Shown here piece by piece: positions 35,810 through 48,000 of a stretch of DNA of 64,000 nucleotides. Made by a program: the position numbers and the translations under genes. The stretch's first letter is position 1; every line of letters starts with the position of its first letter. The stretch comes from JAVJSD01 sp040219575 (GTDB lineage: Bacteria > Planctomycetota > Planctomycetia > Pirellulales > Pirellulaceae). The stretch is from NCBI GenBank assembly GCA_040219575.1, contig JAVJSD010000013.1:1-64000 (forward strand). Reading direction: 5' to 3'. The notes under the pieces are model-generated. The model did no database searches and was not told the origin of the DNA. It worked only from the letters and a program-made list of their open reading frames with translations.

Positions 35810-36093
35810 GAGCCATGCATTGCCAATGCCGATTCAACTTCGTTTAACGGCAAGCCGCAGAGGCGTCGGCGTACGCGGGATGTTCCGCGACAGTCTCGCG
35901 TGGTGTCGTGTTCAACGCAACCACGTGTCGCCCTCGAGTCGGAGGTCCAACGTGGTTTCCAGTGAGACATCGCCGACTGTTTTCGCTCAAAGCTCTTTCA
36001 GTTGGAAGCATCATCAAACGTTCCGCCGTCGCCTGCGGCTTGCCGTTAAACGACATTCTTCGCTGGTTCGTCGGCATTGACAATGCAGGCCTC
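35810..36093. repeat. MITE-like inverted repeat touching the giant gene's stop codon
   Basis: Left arm 35810-35871 (GAGCCATGCATTGCCAATGC, then TTCGTTTAACGGCAAGCCGC) and right arm 36024-36093 are inverted copies about 150 bases apart. Read from the right, the element begins TGAGGCCTGCATTGTCAATG, where TGA is the stop codon of the giant gene. The inner part holds further short palindromes (AACCACGTG…CAACGTGGTT). No transposase is encoded. The rest of the 430-base gap has no gene that I can see. Confidence 0.75.
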
Positions 36094-39000
36094 AATCGAT
36101 CGCATCCAATCTCTCGCGCCGCTTCAGGTCGGTGGAGAGAAGGTCGAATGGTGATTCACTCGAATCTTCGAATGCTTCCGGCCGCGATTCGTTCCGCCAA
36201 CGGTCGGCGACTTCGCCGGCGATATCGCTCATCGCCCGATCCAACGCATCTTCCCACGGTGTGGAGACTCGCTCGTAGAGGAACTGCTCCACCTGCGCGG
36301 CGGGCTTCTGTGTTCTGGTGGAGGCGGAGTCGCTCTCGCCGCCGACAAGTTGAAGCAGCGAGTTCGTCGCTGGATACGAATTGAAGGGCGACGGCCGGGA
36401 AGCGCTTTCCACGACCGTCGTTGATTGTAGTGGCGGGGACTGCACAACCGGCGCCGCGGCGGAAACCAGCGCCTCGCCTTCAGCGCCCCCCTGGCTGTTG
36501 ACCTGGCGCAGGTAGCTGATGATCGCGAGAATGTCGGAGAAGTTGGTGTAAAGATCGTTGTTCACGTCGGTGAACGGCGGGGGATCGGTGGGGCCGGGCG
36601 GTCCGGGCACGCGGTGCAGGCCGTGTGCGCGAAGATCCGCGATGATGGCCAGGATGTCGAAGAAGTCGGCTTCTCCGCTGACATCCACGTCGTAGGGATC
36701 GGAGCTGTTCATGAACGGACTGAACTGCAAAATCGTCACGGCGTAGTCCTCGACCTCGCCGTCGGTGGCCGCGCCGGTGGGATTGGCGGCGGCCGCCACA
36801 TCGGTGCTGAGGCGGAAACGCGCGTAGGTTGCGCCCGCCGAACCGTCGGGAATCTCGGGGAACAGCAGCGTGACCTGCTGGTCGACCTGTCCATTGGGAA
36901 CGTCGACTTCGGCCCGCTCCGTGGCGTTGTCAAAGACGCCGTCCTGGTTGTAGTCGATCCAGCCGAACAAGGTGGCGGCGCCGCCGGTGGTGTTCGTGGC
37001 CCGCAGCATCACGACCGGCTGCGCGCCGACGACGCCCAGCGAGTCGAGCGGTGTGAGCAGCCCGTTCTCGTCGTCGGAAGCGTCGTTGTCGTCGGCGTCG
37101 GCCGCGCTGTCTTGCAGCGTGCCGTCGTCGCCTTCGGCGCCGTCTCCCAACCGCAGTCCGGCCACGATGCTGTGTGTCGGGCCGCCGCCGGCCTCGGTGG
37201 TCTGGTAATCTCCCGGCCCGACGCCGGCGCCGACGTCGGGGGCGTCGCCGTAGTCCAGCGGTCCCAGCAGCAAACGATCGACGACGACCGTGAACTCGTC
37301 GGAAGCGGCGCTGGTCGCGCCTTGTCCATCGCCGGCCACGGCGACAAAGATGTGCTCACCGTCGGGAAGCGGCGTGCCGGAATAGTCGAAGCTCCACACG
37401 CCCGAGGCGTCGGGCGCGACCATCCCCACGACTCCCACGCCCAGCCGCGTGATGGTCACGGTTGCGCCCGCGTTGGCGACGCCCGAGAGGATGATGGTGG
37501 GATCGCTGGTCAGGCCGTCGCCCGGCGCGCCGGTATCGCGCGACAGGCCGGTCAGCGCGGGGCGCGCGGGACCGGCCGCGGCATCGACCAGACGCCAGGC
37601 GGTCGTACCGCCCACATTCAGCGGGTTGCCGGCGGGATCGGCGATGCCGGAGGCGGCCGCCGTAAGGGTCAACTCGTAGCGGCCCGGGGCGGCGGTCAGG
37701 GAGGCGACGTTCCCCAGTTGGAACGTCGTCGCGTCGAGCAGAGAGAGCGTGGCCCCGGCCAGCGAGATCGGCGCCCCGTCGAGGGTCAGCGAAAGATCGC
37801 CTAGGCCGAATCCGGTGACCGGCTCGCTGAAGGTGAAGACGATGCTTTGCGGCGGCGTTTCAATCAGGCTGGGCGTGAGCTGCTCGACGTCGACGCCGGG
37901 GGGCGAGACGTCGTTGCTGGCGATGACGTCGACCGTCAGCGGGGCCGCCTGGCGATTGCCGGTGCGATCGACGCCGACGCTGTAGAAGGCGTACGTCGCC
38001 GCCGGATCGCCGGCGAACAGCGACGAGCGGAGCGTGGTCCCGGTGATCCAGGGTTGGAAAGGGCCGCCGTTCTGGGCGACGTAGACATCGAAGCCCGCGA
38101 TGCCGCTGCCGCCGTCTTCATCCGCTCCGTCCCACGAGACGGTATAGACGCCCGCGCCCTCGTCGGCCGCCCCGCTGACGTCGCCGTCGGGCGCGGCGCC
38201 GTCGAGCGTGTTGAACACGCGCGGCGTGTCGATCGGCGGGTTGGTGTCGAAGACGATCCGGGCTTCGGCCTCGACCACCGTGCCGGAGACCGTGCCGTCC
38301 TTGGCGCGCACCGAGTAGTTCACGAACCCCTGCCCTTCGCTGCCGTCGAGGTTGGGGGGCAGGAAGCCGACGTCCGGGTCGAGCGGCGGGGCGCCCGTGG
38401 CGGGATCGATGGCGGTGAACTCCCAGAACAACTGCGCCGTCCGCACGTCGACGGCGGCGATCACATCGAGATACACGCCGTGCGACGCGCGGAGGTCGAG
38501 CCGGTCGGTGTAGAAGCCCTGGTTGCTGGAGGCCTCGACGATCGTGTCGCCGAAGCCGAAAGCCCGAATCCGCACGCTGCGGGGGTCGAGGTCGAAATCG
38601 AGCTGCTGCGTGACGCGGACCACCCGCGCCGGCGCCGTCGCCAGAACGGGATCGTTTTCGAAGCGGACGGTGTAGTTGAGCGGCTCAAACGCCGAAACCC
38701 AGTGCTCGTCGCCGACGCCTTCCGGGGCGATGATGTCGTTGGGATCGAACGCGGCCGCGATGCGGATGACGGCCCGCCCCAACCGGTTCCATATCTGTTC
38801 AACCTTGAACGGCACCCAGTCGGTGAAGCCGTGGATGACCCAGGCGAACGGATTGATGTCCCAGAATCGGTCGCCGGTCACCTCGGGACCATAGACGCCG
38901 AAGACATCGGTGCTGTATTCGACCGTCCCGTCTTCAAAAAAGGTGATCTGGCCGCGCTCGGTCCAATCGGTGAACCAGCCCGTCCTCTCTCGAAAGGAAT

Positions 39001-42000
39001 ACGTCCTCGGGCTTCCGGTATCCGGATTGACCAAGTGCTCCCTATCGAAGAGCCCGTTGTCGTTGACCCATTCGGGGCTGTTCAGGTAGTAGTTGGGATC
39101 CGTGCTGGGGTAGATCTCCTCGAACGGGCGGAGACCAGAGGGGTCGATCAAGATGACTGGACTATTGAACGCGTACGCAGTGAGGTTATTGCCTCCGAAG
39201 ACGCCGATGGGGTCCGTCTGGTGGAACTTGCCGATGAGAGGGTTGTAGTCCCTCACATTCATGTAGAGCAAATCCGTGGCGGCGCTCATGACGCCCCACT
39301 GCCCCACGAATCGAAATGGATTGGACAGGGTCTCCTGGGCGGAAAGTGATTCACCAAACGGGAGATAGCTGTATTGATTGACGTAGTCGCCCGATGCGTC
39401 GGTGAGCCCGACGGTCGAACCTTTGAAATCAAAGTCATACGAGTACGTCGCCCCGCCGACGACATCGACGCGACTGGTGAGTCCAAGCCCGTGCACGTAG
39501 TTCGCGACGGCGGCTCCCCCCGAATACTCGCCTACCACGTTCCCGAAGCGGACGGGGTCGATCAGGTACTCCGTGCGGTCGCCTCCCAATACAGCCGCAA
39601 TGCGGTTTCCGAACGCGTCGTACTCATAGGCCCAACTCCCTTGCGGCGTGACGGCTGACACCAGCTGATTCTCGGCATCGTAGCTGTAGGTGCTGATGTC
39701 GCCGCCATCGACGATCTGGGTGAGATTCCCGTCGGCGTCGTAGGAGTAGATCGCGGCGCCGACTTGCGTGTACTGATCGAGACCGTTGGTGGTGTAAAAG
39801 GTGGTGACGCCGCCGTCGGTCACTAGAAGGCGGTTGCCGTTGTCGTCGTAGGCGTAGGTGATCGTCCGGCCGCCGGGCAGGTGGACGCCGACGAGTTGCC
39901 CCGCGAGATCGTAGTCGTAGCTGGTGGTCCCGTCCAAAGTCGTCACCGACGTCTGACGGCCGAGCGCGTCGTAGGTGTAGGCGAACGACGAATTGACCGA
40001 ATCGTCGGGACGATGGTTGACCAACTGCGTGATCCGTCCGGCCGGATCGTAGCCGTACGTGGTATAGGTGTCGTTGCCCTGGTCCTTGCGAAGCAGACGG
40101 CCCAGCGCGTCGTACGTGTACAGGACAATGCGCTCGTCGTCGACGTCGGTCAGCTCCACCAGCCGCCCCAACGCGTCGTAGCGGTAATTGACGGTGAAGC
40201 CGTCCTGATCGACGCTGCTGGTGCGCCGGCCGCCGGCGTCGTAGGTGAACGTCAGCGACCGGCCGCCGGGATAGGCGATCCCGGTCAGGCGGTCGAGCGC
40301 GTCGTAGGTGAGCGTCGTCTGCCCGGCAGCGTCGGTCGCCGTTTCGAGGTCGCCCCGCGCATTGTAAGAGAAGTCGAACGTCGTGCCGTCGTCGTACTCC
40401 TTATGCGTCAGCCGGCCCCGGGCGTCGTACGTGTAGTCGATCCCCTGGCCGCGACGATTGACCGAACGGGTGACCTGTCCGATTGCGTCGTACTCGAAAT
40501 GCTCCTGCGACCCGTCGGCGTACGTGATTGCGGTCAGGTTGCCCCGCGCGTCGTAGGCGTACGACAGTTCTTCGTCGTTCGGGTTGCGGACTCCGAGCAG
40601 CCGGTCCGAATCGGGATCGAACTGCAATTGCGTCGCATTGCCCAACGGATCGAGTCCGGCGGCGGGATTACCGCGCTCGTCGTAATTAAGGTTCGAGGAG
40701 ACGCCCATCGGGCCCGACAAGATGACCAAGTTGCCCGCCGCGTCGTATTCAAACCGGCTGATTCCCCCCACCGGGTCGCGAATCAGCCGTACCTGAGCAC
40801 TATCGTCGTAGTAGCGATCGATCGTCGCGCCGGAGAGATCCGTGGTGGTGACAAGTCCCACGTCGCCATAGCTGAAGGTCAGCGCCTGGGCTCCGGCGGT
40901 GAGCGACTGCCCGGCGAGGCGTCCTTGGGCGTCATAGTCGAACTCCACCGACACGCCGTCGGGCCCGGTGGCCGAGCGGAGCGCGTGCAGCAGCACGTCG
41001 GGTCCGCTGGTGTTGTAGGTGTAGGCGGTGACGCCCTGCTCGGTGGCCGCCTGTTCCAGGTACTGGCTCGAGGCGTCATAGGAATAAGTCGTGATTCGCC
41101 CGACGTCGTCGGTCAGTTGCCGGATGCGGCCGTCGGCGTTGTAGTCGATGGTGAAGCTCGCCCCGCTGGTGTGCGTCAAGCTGGTCAGCCGCCCGGCGGT
41201 GTAGCCGGCGTCGATGCGATTGCCGTTGGCGTCCTGCAGGAAGCTCAACCGTCCGTCGAGCAGGAAACCGAGAGTCAGTCCGTCGCTCTGGCGGAGGAGG
41301 TAGTGGCTGGCCGAACCGGTGTCGACAAGGGTCAACTCCGCGTTGTCGCCGGGCAATCCCCGGTAGGAATCGTCGGCCTGACGGATGAACGTGCGCAACG
41401 CGCCGTTGGCCCAGATCAACACGTTGCCGTCGTCGTCGGTTGTGGCCTGGTAGTCCCAATTGTGCGTCCAGCCGCGGCCGAAGGGGCCCAGCGCGTAACG
41501 GCCGGCGAGGTTCTGATGCGCCACGCGGCCGAAAACCAGCGGCAATCCGGGCACGGAGGCCGAGGCGTCGACCGATTGCAGCAGCACCGGCCCGGGCAGC
41601 GTGTTGTCGGCCTGCGAGAGTTCGAAGCCCAGCAGTCGGAAAACGTTCTGCGTGCGGACGCCGATCTGGCTGAGGTAGGTGGCGTTCTCCGAGAGGTTCG
41701 CCTCCAGTTCGGCGACGGTCGAGCCCACCTGCTGGCGAAAGCGATTCCAGACGACCTCCCACGCTTCGTCCTGCATGCCGGGTGGACGGAGCGTTTCGCG
41801 CAGCGCATCCCAATCGAGCGGTGTATCGCCCTCGCCGAGGTCGGACGCCCGGACTTCGATCGTGCCGTTGGCGATCGTCGGGTCGAAGGGAATCAGAATC
41901 GTGTGCTCGGCGCCGGGCGGCAGGATGCCCGCGGGCCCGTCGGGATTGACCGCCAGCAGCGTGATCGCGCCGTCGATCGGCGCGAGCTCTCCGTTGGCGA

Positions 42001-45000
42001 CCAGGTTGGCGTTGTCGGCGTCCACGATCAGGACCGACGCCGGCACGTCGGTCTCGCCGATGTTGACGTACCGAATCGTGGCGAAGCCCGACTGGCCGGT
42101 GAGCAGCCGGCTGGGCGCTTCGACCGTCACCTGCAACGAACCGAGCGGCCCCGAGGTGACTTGAAAGGCGTCGTCCAGGGCCGCCTGTTGCGGTCCCTCG
42201 ACGACTTGTACGTCGTACGTCGAAACCTCCAGGCCGCGGAGGTCGAAAGTCGCCCAGAGGGTGGAGTCGTCGATCCAGCGCACCTGCTCCGCGCCGCGCA
42301 CCAGGCCGCTGTCGTGAACGAGTTCCACTTCCGTGGCGGTGGTATACTTGGCGCCCGAAACCGTCAACGTGACGCGCCCCTGGTTGCTGCCGCGGACCAC
42401 GTCGATCGCCTCGACGCCGAAGCCGAGGATATCGGCCTGAAGCGTGAAGGCGGCGGTCGCTTCATCGACACGGTCGCCGTAGGCCATCACGTAGTAGGTA
42501 CCGGCGCGGGTGACCGGCGCCAGGATCTGTTGATCCGCCTGGAAGGCGTCGTCGAAGCGGAGATCGTACTCGGTGCGACTGGGCATCGCGCCGTAGCGGA
42601 GGTAGAGCTCGTTGGCCGCGTCGGCCGACGCGCTGTCGAATTGAATCTGCAGCGCCTCGCCGCCGGGGACTTCGACCTTGTAGTAGACGAACTGGTCCTC
42701 CGCCAGGCTTCCGTTGGCCGCCACACCGAGCGTCAAGGCCGGCACGTCGAGCACCACCTGCTGAAGCGATCCGCCGACGTTGTTCGATTCGTCTCCCTCG
42801 ATGATCTGGTTGCGAATATCGCTGCGGACGATGACGTGGTACTGCCCCGGCACGACGCCCGGCAGCGGCGCGATCAGCGTTTCACTGTACGACCCTCCAC
42901 CGGCGACGTCGCCCAGGTGCAGCACCGAACCAAGGCGAACGTCGTTGACATCCCAGGCGTCGTCCGACGACAGGTAAAGCGTGTCGGTCCAGGAGCCGAG
43001 CGCCGCTTCCGAACCGAGGTTGTCGATCTGGTAGGTGAAGGAGGCCGACTGTCCGGGTTCGCCCGTGGCGGGCACGGTGATCACGCCGACCGCCAGGTCG
43101 ACCGGGGCCGGCAACGCGACGTCGAGGGAGCTTCCGTCGTAGCCGGCGTTGTCGAATTCGTTTTCTTCCGCGATGCGGCGTCCGGCGTCGGTCGCCACGA
43201 ACACGTAGTAGGGCCCGGCCAGCCCTTGCGGAATCGTGAAGCTGGCCGTCTGACTGTATTGGCCGCCGCCCGGCAGCGCGGCGGCGGGCCGGTTCACGTA
43301 TCCCAGCGACACGTCGCTGCCGAGGTCGAACGTTTGATCGAGGGAGAGATAGACCGCGTCGCTCCACGACCAACCGTCGGCGTCGTATCCGTTGTTGCGC
43401 ACGGTCCACGACACCTCGAGCAACTGGCCGCTGAGCGCGCCGGCCGGTGCGTCGACCGAGACCACTTCAAGGTCGGGAGGGAACGTGGGCTCGGGAACGG
43501 GATCGGCGGTCGGGGGAAAGTTGGGCGGCGGCGCCGGGGGCGGCGGCGTGACGGTCTGGTAGTGCACGTCGATCGGCGTGGGCGAGATGCGAACGTTGTC
43601 CGACTCGCTGGGGTCTTCCAACACGCGGTCGCCGACGTCGGTGACGACGTACAGGTAATACTCGCCGTCGAGATTGCTTCGCAGCCGCATCATGGTCGAC
43701 GCGGTGTATTGGGCTCCGCTGGCGAGCGCGTTGTTGTGCTGCAGCGTTCCCAACAGCACGTCGTCGCCCCCGCCCGGTACCGCGTCGCGCGAGAGGTAGA
43801 CGGCGTCGTGCCAGAACAACGACTCGGTGGCGACGGGACCAGTGTTGGCCACCGTCCAGGAGACGTTGATGAACGTTCCAGCGTCGGCGGCGGCGGGCGA
43901 CGTCAGCGCGTCGACCTCCAGGTTCGACGTCATGCGGTTGACGGTCAGCGCGGCCCCACTGCTGACGTTGTTGCCCTCGCCGCCGGCTTCGAAGACGCGA
44001 TTCGTCGCGTCCGTCTCGACGAAGACGTGATACGAACCCGGCGCCACGTCGAAGGGAATCTGCACGACGAGACCGTTCACCGCGGCGTCCTCGCCCGGGG
44101 CGAGCAGTCCCACGTGGTCGCGCCGCGCCAGCAGTCGGTCGTCGCCGTTTCCGAACGTCGCGTCCGCGGAGAGGTAGACCTCGTTGGTCCAGCGATCGGT
44201 GATCGTGTCGCCGATTCCCTGGTTGAGAACGCTCCAGGAAAGCTGCAGCGTCGCCCCCGCGGAAACGTTCGCCTGCAACGCGTCGATCTGCGAGGTCAGG
44301 TCGGCGGGCCGCGATTCGACGACGAGTTGCGCGGGAGCGCCGGCCGCGTTATTGTCGTCGTCCAATTCCAGCACGCCGCCGAAGGCGTCCGTCGCCACGA
44401 ACACATAGAACGTTCCCGACAACTGCTGGGAAAGCAGCAGATTGAATTCGGCTTCGTAGCTCTGATCCGGTTCGAGCGGCCCGTGATGGGTCTGCTGCGA
44501 CAGGCGCAAATCGCTGCCGGGATCGAACGTCGCATCTGTCGAGAGATAGAGCGCGTCGGTCCACCGCGTGCTGGTCGTCACCGAGACGCCGCGGTTCTCG
44601 ACTCGGTAGGAGACGCTGAGATGGGTTCCAGCGCGGACCGTCGTGGGCGCGTCGACGGTCAGCACTTCCAGGTCGGATCGGACCGGCGTCACGTTGGTGG
44701 AATTCGCCGCGACGCCGGTGTTGTTCGTCTCCTGGTTGTGTTCGTAAACGGAGTCCCACTTGTCGGTCGTGACGATGATGAAGTACGAGCCGTCGGCCTC
44801 TTCCGGCAGGACGAAACTTCCCTCGGCCGTGTAACTGTCGTTAAACGCGATGCCGCCATCTCGCTGCCGTGTTCCCAGACGCGTGTCGCCGCCGTCGAGT
44901 TGGTCGTCTCGGGAAAGGTAGACGGCGTCGGTCCACGATCCATCGACGATGTCGGCCGGCCCCTGGTTGGCGACCGTCCAGCGAACGATGATCGGCTGAC

Positions 45001-48000
45001 CCGAGAGCCCCAGGCCGGGCGCCAACACCGACGAAACCGTCAGATCGGGAGGGGGAGTGAGTTGCACGTCGATCGGGCCGCCGGCGCCGGTGTTGTCGTT
45101 CTCGCCGTTGATCTCCACCACGTAGTTCGTGACGTCGGCGCGCACGATCAAGTAGTAGTCGCCGTCGATGCCGCGGGGAAGCGTGATGCTCAGGCTGTTG
45201 GCGTAGCTGTCGCCGGGCGCCAGGTAGCCGGGGTTCTTGGCGTTGCCGAGAAACTGATCATCGAACGGATTAAACTGCGGATCATTCGAAAGATAGACGC
45301 TGTCGTACCAGATCGCCGCGCTCGTCGGAGCATCTCCCGTATTCTCAACCACCCAACTGACGACCACTTCCTGGTCGGAAAAAGCCGCGGGAGGCGCCGT
45401 GACCGAGGCGACCTGCAAGTTCGGGCTTGGCGGCGTGATTAAGTCGACGGACGTCGCCGACGCCGTCAGGTTGTTGTTCTCGGCGTCGCGCTCGTAGATC
45501 TGGTTGGAAACGTCCGTGACGACCAGCAAGTAATACGGGCCGCTGATTCCCGAGGGAAAGCTGATCAGTTGCGTGCGTTCCACCGTATCGCCCGCGGGAA
45601 TCACGCCGGTGAAGGCGAACGTGCCGAGGAAGTAGTCGCTGCCCAACTGATCGTCGAACGAGAGGTACAGGCGATCGGAGAACGTGCCCGCCGCCTCGCC
45701 GTCGCCCAGGTTGCCGAGCGTCCACGACACCGGCGCCTGCTGTCCGGCGAAGACCTCGATCGGGGCGTCGATCGAGACGACCTGCAAGTCGGGCAGCGGC
45801 GGATGGCTGAGGGCGAGCGGCCCGTCGAGTCCGGCGTTGTTTGTCTCGTCGAGTTCCGGCTGCACGTCGGCGGCGTCGGTGCGAACCAGCACGTAGTAGT
45901 CGCCCGCCGGGAGGTTCGTGATCAGCGGCAGGGCGAACGACTCGTTGCGGGTGTACGTCGCCCCGGCGGCCAGCGGCAATTCGCCGTCGGAGGCGAATTG
46001 GCCCAGCAGCAGGTCCGAGGCGTCGAGCGTCATGTCGTCGGAGAGCCACACCCGATCCACCCAGGGCGTCGATTGCGCGACGGCGCCGGCGTTGCGAATG
46101 GTGTAGGAGACATTGATCGAGGAGCCGAACGTGGCTGTCGACTCGACGATCTGCACCGCATCGACTGCCAGGTCGGTGACGATGATCGGCAACTGCACGC
46201 GGTAGGCGTCGTCGACCGCCTCGCCGGCGAAGCGGTCGCGGTCCTGGTTCATCGGCTGGCTTGCGCCGTTGGTGATGTCCGGACCGATCGTCAAACTGTA
46301 CAAGCCCGAAGCCGTCGGCGGCGCGAAGTGGAGTCGATAGGTTGTTGCATTGATGGTTTCGATGCTGTCGATCGTCACGGTTCCGGCGGGACCCTCGAGG
46401 GTGACGTCGCCGACCGTGAAGCTAAGCGCGTTAATGGCCGCGGTGAACGTGACATCGATGGCGCTGGTGACACCCGGCCCGACCGCCGCAACCGACGCGA
46501 CCGCCGGTCCGACGGCGGGCGAATCGAAGACCACCGGCGATGTGCGGAGTTCCAGGGTGTACGCCGTATTCACTTCGCTGGTGAATCCCTGCACACGCAC
46601 GAAATACGTGCCCGGCCCGAGTTCCTCGCGCAGGTTTCGACTCGAAAAAATCGACATCGTCGCCAGCGTTTCGGCGCTGCTGAAGGCGCCGTCGCCGTTG
46701 AGGTCGGCAAAAAGAGCGAGCTGCACGTTGTCCGTGATCCCCCGCAAGTGCAGTTGCAGGGCTTCGATGCGGTCGAGGGTGAACGTATAGAAATCCGACG
46801 CATCCTCGGCGCCGAAGGTCTGCTGGACGACGACTCCCGACGACAGGTCGCCGAGGTCGGTCGCCGTCGAGGGGATTTCGCCCGGGTCCTCGCTGGGACT
46901 CGTGGGGATTTCTTCGGCGCGCAGCGTCAGTCGATATGCATCGTTGTACTCGCCTCCCACTGGCGGCGCGACAGCCACGTAGTACGTTCCGGCCGCCAAG
47001 TCCTCCGTGACGAAGTTGCCTCCGGCGCCTGTGTCCGATTCGAGCGTTTCGCCGCTGTCCCACTCTCCATTGCCGTTCAAGTCCGCCACGATGTACAGGT
47101 ACGCATACTCATTGACCAGATCGGTCCACGCCCGCAGGCGCGTGGGGACGTCAAGATCGATCCGATACAAATCGGCCGTGTCCGTCGCGCCGACAAGCTG
47201 CCGGAACGACGCCTCCCCGCCCGGCGGCAGAACTCCCACGTTGTACGCGGTGTCGGGACTCTCACCGGGATCGGAGACGGGGGCCGCTTCGATGGCCTCG
47301 GTTCGCAGCGTGAGCCGGTAGGAGCTGTTCCAATCGTCGGATTGCTGACGGGTCACCGCGATGAAATACGTGCCCGGTCCCAACTCCTCGACGACGGCGT
47401 TGTTTCCGGTGCCGGTGTCCGATTCGAGCGTTTCGCCGCTGTCCCATTCTCCATTTCCATTCAAATCCGCCACGACATGCAAATAGGCGAACTCGCGAAC
47501 CAGATCGGTCCACGCCCGCAGCCTTGCGGGAGCATCCAGTTCGAAGCGGTAAAAGTCGGCATCGTCGGTCAGGCCGATTCCTTGCCGCAGCGAGGTCTCG
47601 CTTCCCGGCGAGAGCAACCCGACATCGTACGCCGTGGCCGGGGTATCTCCGGGATCGGCGGTTGGATCGGTGGGAATCGTCTCGACGCCGAGCGTGAGCC
47701 GGTAGGCGCTGTTGTATTGGGCGTTGTTGTCCGCGGCCACAATCAGAAAATACGTCCCCGGGACGATATCCTCGGCCAGAAAGCCATTGCCGTTTGCGAA
47801 ATCCTGTTCGAGCGTCTCTTCGTTGGGAGTCCACTGGCCGTCGCCGTTCAGGTCGGCGGCCAGGTAGAGATAGGCGTATTCGCTGACGTGGTCGGTCCAC
47901 GCGCGGATGGTTGCGGCGGTCGTCACTTCGAAGCGGTAAACATCCACCGAGTCCGTCGCACCGACGAACTGTGTCACCTCCGTCAGACTGCCGCCGGTGA

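Noticed and set aside
39881..45442. An 1,853-codon open frame on the plus strand inside the giant gene
   Set aside because: It is the exact antisense of the repeat-rich giant gene. GC-rich codon bias keeps the opposite strand free of stops. The translation is Arg/Val/Gly-rich without domains or a ribosome-binding site.
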